Position numbers and translations under genes: made by a program. DNA of 64,000 nucleotides from Flavobacterium sp. JAS (GTDB lineage: Bacteria; Bacteroidota; Bacteroidia; Flavobacteriales; Flavobacteriaceae): NCBI RefSeq assembly GCF_020991455.1, contig NZ_JAJMOX010000011.1, positions 1-64,000 of the forward strand, read 5' to 3'. The notes under the pieces were generated by a model. It did no database searches and was not told the origin of the DNA. It saw nothing but the letters and a program-made list of their open reading frames with translations. Shown piece by piece: positions 61,813-64,000 of the stretch; within the stretch, counting starts at the first letter, position 1; each line of letters starts with the position of its first letter.

Positions 61813-64000
61813 TTATCCAGGATAATCTCCTCCACCATTGTCACCATCATTTTTAGGTGCTGCATTTTTATCTCTGTCGTTTTTAGCTTTGTTGAAACGA
61901 TAGGTAAACGATAAGTTGAACTGGCGTTTACGGAACTGCATTTCACTATAGGAATTTTGGCTCTCATTTGTCACATCATTTTGAAGGTAAGTATATGACT
62001 TCATGATTCTTGAGTTAAAAATATCACTAATATTGAATGCAATTGTTGCTTTGTCTTTTAAGACGTCTTTGCTAAAAGCGGTATTCATACCAAACTGACC
62101 TAAGTTTTTACCCTGAGCTGTTTTTTGTTCACCATTGTAAACGGCGCTTAATTGCCAGTCTATTTTGTATGGCAAAGTCAATTTTGAGTTGATTCTGGCA
62201 AACCAGGTATTGGCTTGATTGTCTAGATTTTGTACAACTGTGTTTCCGTTAGTATCTGTATAAGTGTTTTCTCCTGTTGTTTTTACGTTATAGAAGTTGA
62301 AGTTACTGTTGATTCTCCACACTTTGAATGGTGTATAATTAAGAGTAAACTCAAAACCAAATTTTTGTTCTCTCCCTAAGTTAATTGGACGGCTTAAGAT
62401 AACCGGAATTCCATCTACTTCCTGGCCGTTTGGAGTTCTCACGAAACTGAAAACGTCTTTTGTATTTTCAAAATAAGCTGAGGTATTGAACGTTAATTTT
62501 TCCCAACGTTTGATGTATCCAATATCGTATTTGTCAGTTAAAGAAGGATCTAAATCAGGATTTCCCTGAAAGATATTAACATTACTGGAATAATTTGTTG
62601 CAGGGTTCATGAAACGTCCTCTAGGTCTTGTTAAACGCTTGCTGTAACTTGCTGTGAAATTACTTTGGTCTGAGATTTCATAACTAACAAACGCACTTGG
62701 AAATAGGTTGTTGTATTTTTTAGTGTTGAAATCATTAGTGTCCAATAAATTAACCTGAATGTTGGTGTCTTCCCAACGTAGACCAAATAAATAAGAGAAC
62801 TTGTTTACCTTGAAACCGTATTGCGTGTAAAGCGCGTTTATGTTTTCCTTGTATTCTAAAGTATTTGATAAATCAGGATCTGGTTTACCTAGATTGTCTG
62901 TTATTACATATTCGTTGTTCAGGTCGCCAAAACTTCCTTTGTATCCTGCTTCAAACTGGCTTCCTTCGCCTAAAGGCAATACATAATCTGCTTGTAATTG
63001 TACTTGTTTTTGAACCTGATCGTTCAGTGTAGTATTGAAATTTGGTGATGCAGTAATGGTACTGTTACTATCGTCTGTATTTCTTGAAATCGATAAATCG
63101 GCAGTAAGTTTGTGTCCTTTATCGTTGAAATTTTTGATTAAGTTCGAGGTATATTCTACATTTTCGCTTCCGGTAACACCATCATTTAATCGGTATGAGT
63201 TACCTGTAAAAGTGTGCGCTGCGTCAAAATTACTATAGGTGATGTAATCTCTTGTGTCACCAGAACTCTTTTGGTAATTAATAGCATTTGTCCAGAAAGT
63301 ATTTGGTGCAACGGTCCATTCTATACCGGCTCTTCCGTTAAATCCGTCAGAAGTTCTTTTAGTATCACGATCTTCATCCAGATATCCTTTTGGATTTCCG
63401 TTTGCATCAAGATATTCAGTATTGGTTAAACCTGCACCTTCGCTTGTTCTGTGATTGTATCCAAGAGTGGTGAAGTAGTTTAATTTTTCGGTTTTATAAT
63501 TTAAATTTCCACTTAAACCATACGTTTCAGGAATCCCGGTTGAGGCAATAAAAGTTCCGTTTAAACCTTGGTTTTTTCCTTTTTTAAGAATGATATTGAT
63601 GATTCCTGATCCACCCTCTGCATCATAACGTGCAGATGGATTGGTAATAACTTCGACTTTGTCAATGGCATCAGCCGGAAGTTGGCGTAACGCTTCGGCA
63701 ACGTTGATTGCGTTTGAAGGTCTTCCGTCAATTAAAATTCGGATATTATCGCTTCCTCTTAAACTCACATTTCCTTCAGTGTCAACAGAAACAGAAGGTA
63801 CATTGTCAAGAACGTCGCTTACAGTTCCTCCTTTTACCATCATATCCTGACCAACGTTGTAAACTTTTTTGTCCAGTTTTATTTCTACTGTAGATTTTTC
63901 GGCACGAACGACAACTTCGCTTAATTGTGCTGCATCTTCAGATAAATTTATAGCTCCTAGATTTGTATCTCCTAAAATATTTTTTCCTTTAATTTCAGTG
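61813..64000 (-). CDS. TonB-dependent outer-membrane receptor, 5' end beyond window
   Basis: The reading frame runs from its stop at 61813 to the window edge (729 codons), so the start is missing. The visible N-terminal part has the end of a regulatory-like domain (INLSEDAAQLSEVVVRAEKS). A plug domain follows (GGTVSDVLDNVPSVSVDTEG, VSLRGSDNIRILIDGRPSNA, VEVITNPSARYDAEGGSGII). The barrel resembles the outer-membrane beta-barrel family of Bacteroidota. The C-terminus is NDGDNGGGDYPG, an unusual hydrophilic Gly/Asp tail after the last strand FNLSFTYRFNKAK. Substrate unknown. Confidence 0.9.
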   Translation of the reverse strand, partial: TEIKGKNILGDTNLGAINLSEDAAQLSEVVVRAEKSTVEIKLDKKVYNVGQDMMVKGGTVSDVLDNVPSVSVDTEGNVSLRGSDNIRILIDGRPSNAINVAEALRQLPADAIDKVEVITNPSARYDAEGGSGIINIILKKGKNQGLNGTFIASTGIPETYGLSGNLNYKTEKLNYFTTLGYNHRTSEGAGLTNTEYLDANGNPKGYLDEDRDTKRTSDGFNGRAGIEWTVAPNTFWTNAINYQKSSGDTRDYITYSNFDAAHTFTGNSYRLNDGVTGSENVEYTSNLIKNFNDKGHKLTADLSISRNTDDSNSTITASPNFNTTLNDQVQKQVQLQADYVLPLGEGSQFEAGYKGSFGDLNNEYVITDNLGKPDPDLSNTLEYKENINALYTQYGFKVNKFSYLFGLRWEDTNIQVNLLDTNDFNTKKYNNLFPSAFVSYEISDQSNFTASYSKRLTRPRGRFMNPATNYSSNVNIFQGNPDLDPSLTDKYDIGYIKRWEKLTFNTSAYFENTKDVFSFVRTPNGQEVDGIPVILSRPINLGREQKFGFEFTLNYTPFKVWRINSNFNFYNVKTTGENTYTDTNGNTVVQNLDNQANTWFARINSKLTLPYKIDWQLSAVYNGEQKTAQGKNLGQFGMNTAFSKDVLKDKATIAFNISDIFNSRIMKSYTYLQNDVTNESQNSYSEMQFRKRQFNLSFTYRFNKAKNDRDKNAAPKNDGDNGGGDYPG

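Overview
The window is AT-rich chromosomal DNA from a Flavobacterium-like member of the Bacteroidota. The evidence is SusC/SusD (RagA/RagB) outer-membrane pairs, several TonB-dependent receptors with Bacteroidota-type N-terminal domains, lipoproteins with Cys-Ser-Asp/Lys-Asp-Asp starts, promoter -7 boxes of the form TAnnTTTG with few Shine-Dalgarno sites, and a tmRNA whose tag reads GENNYALAA. No species is claimed.

Layout. (1) 80-9865, all minus strand: a LytS-type sensor kinase, a secreted metzincin-motif protease, a SusC/SusD pair and a LytTR regulator, which together look like a peptide-scavenging locus framed by its own two-component system. (2) 10293-13779: a GNAT acetyltransferase, then a TetR regulon in which the repressor, a hotdog thioesterase and a 14-TM exporter are each preceded by an identical 16-bp operator. 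(3) 14319-25597: an Oar-like TonB receptor, a classical two-component system, a bestrophin-like channel, a large MscS channel and a CPA1 antiporter. (4) 26111-40569: a GT2 synthase; a TetR/small protein/MFS operon; NmrA-like and AraC genes; a lipoprotein pair, one with a metzincin motif; nagA; a Mu-phage-like DUF3164 gene cluster with an S24 repressor and three operator-like palindromes; a SnoaL-like protein and an AraC regulator.

(5) 40750-56779 is the most unusual part: an integration hot spot at the 3' end of ssrA (tmRNA, 56387-56779, minus). The last 19 bp of ssrA are repeated at 44583-44601. Between the copies lies an 11.8-kb mobilizable element with tyrosine integrase, HTH protein, primase-helicase, iteron-like repeats, CHC2/Toprim primase, oriT-like palindrome, MobC, relaxase, and a divergent pair of DUF1254 cargo genes sharing two near-identical palindromes. 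Left of it, 40750-44601 has the same end architecture but no integrase. Its only gene is a 1155-residue patatin-like phospholipase whose catalytic Ser and Asp are separated by a long multi-pass membrane block. I read this as two elements accreted in tandem at ssrA.

(6) 56847-64000: a lipoprotein serine hydrolase, an alanine/saccharopine dehydrogenase-like enzyme, fumC, a small membrane protein and the C-terminal part of a TonB-dependent receptor running off the window. Many intergenic gaps contain large palindromes or dispersed repeats, including two copies of an element beginning CTAGCCC and a family beginning TTGTCATTTCGA.
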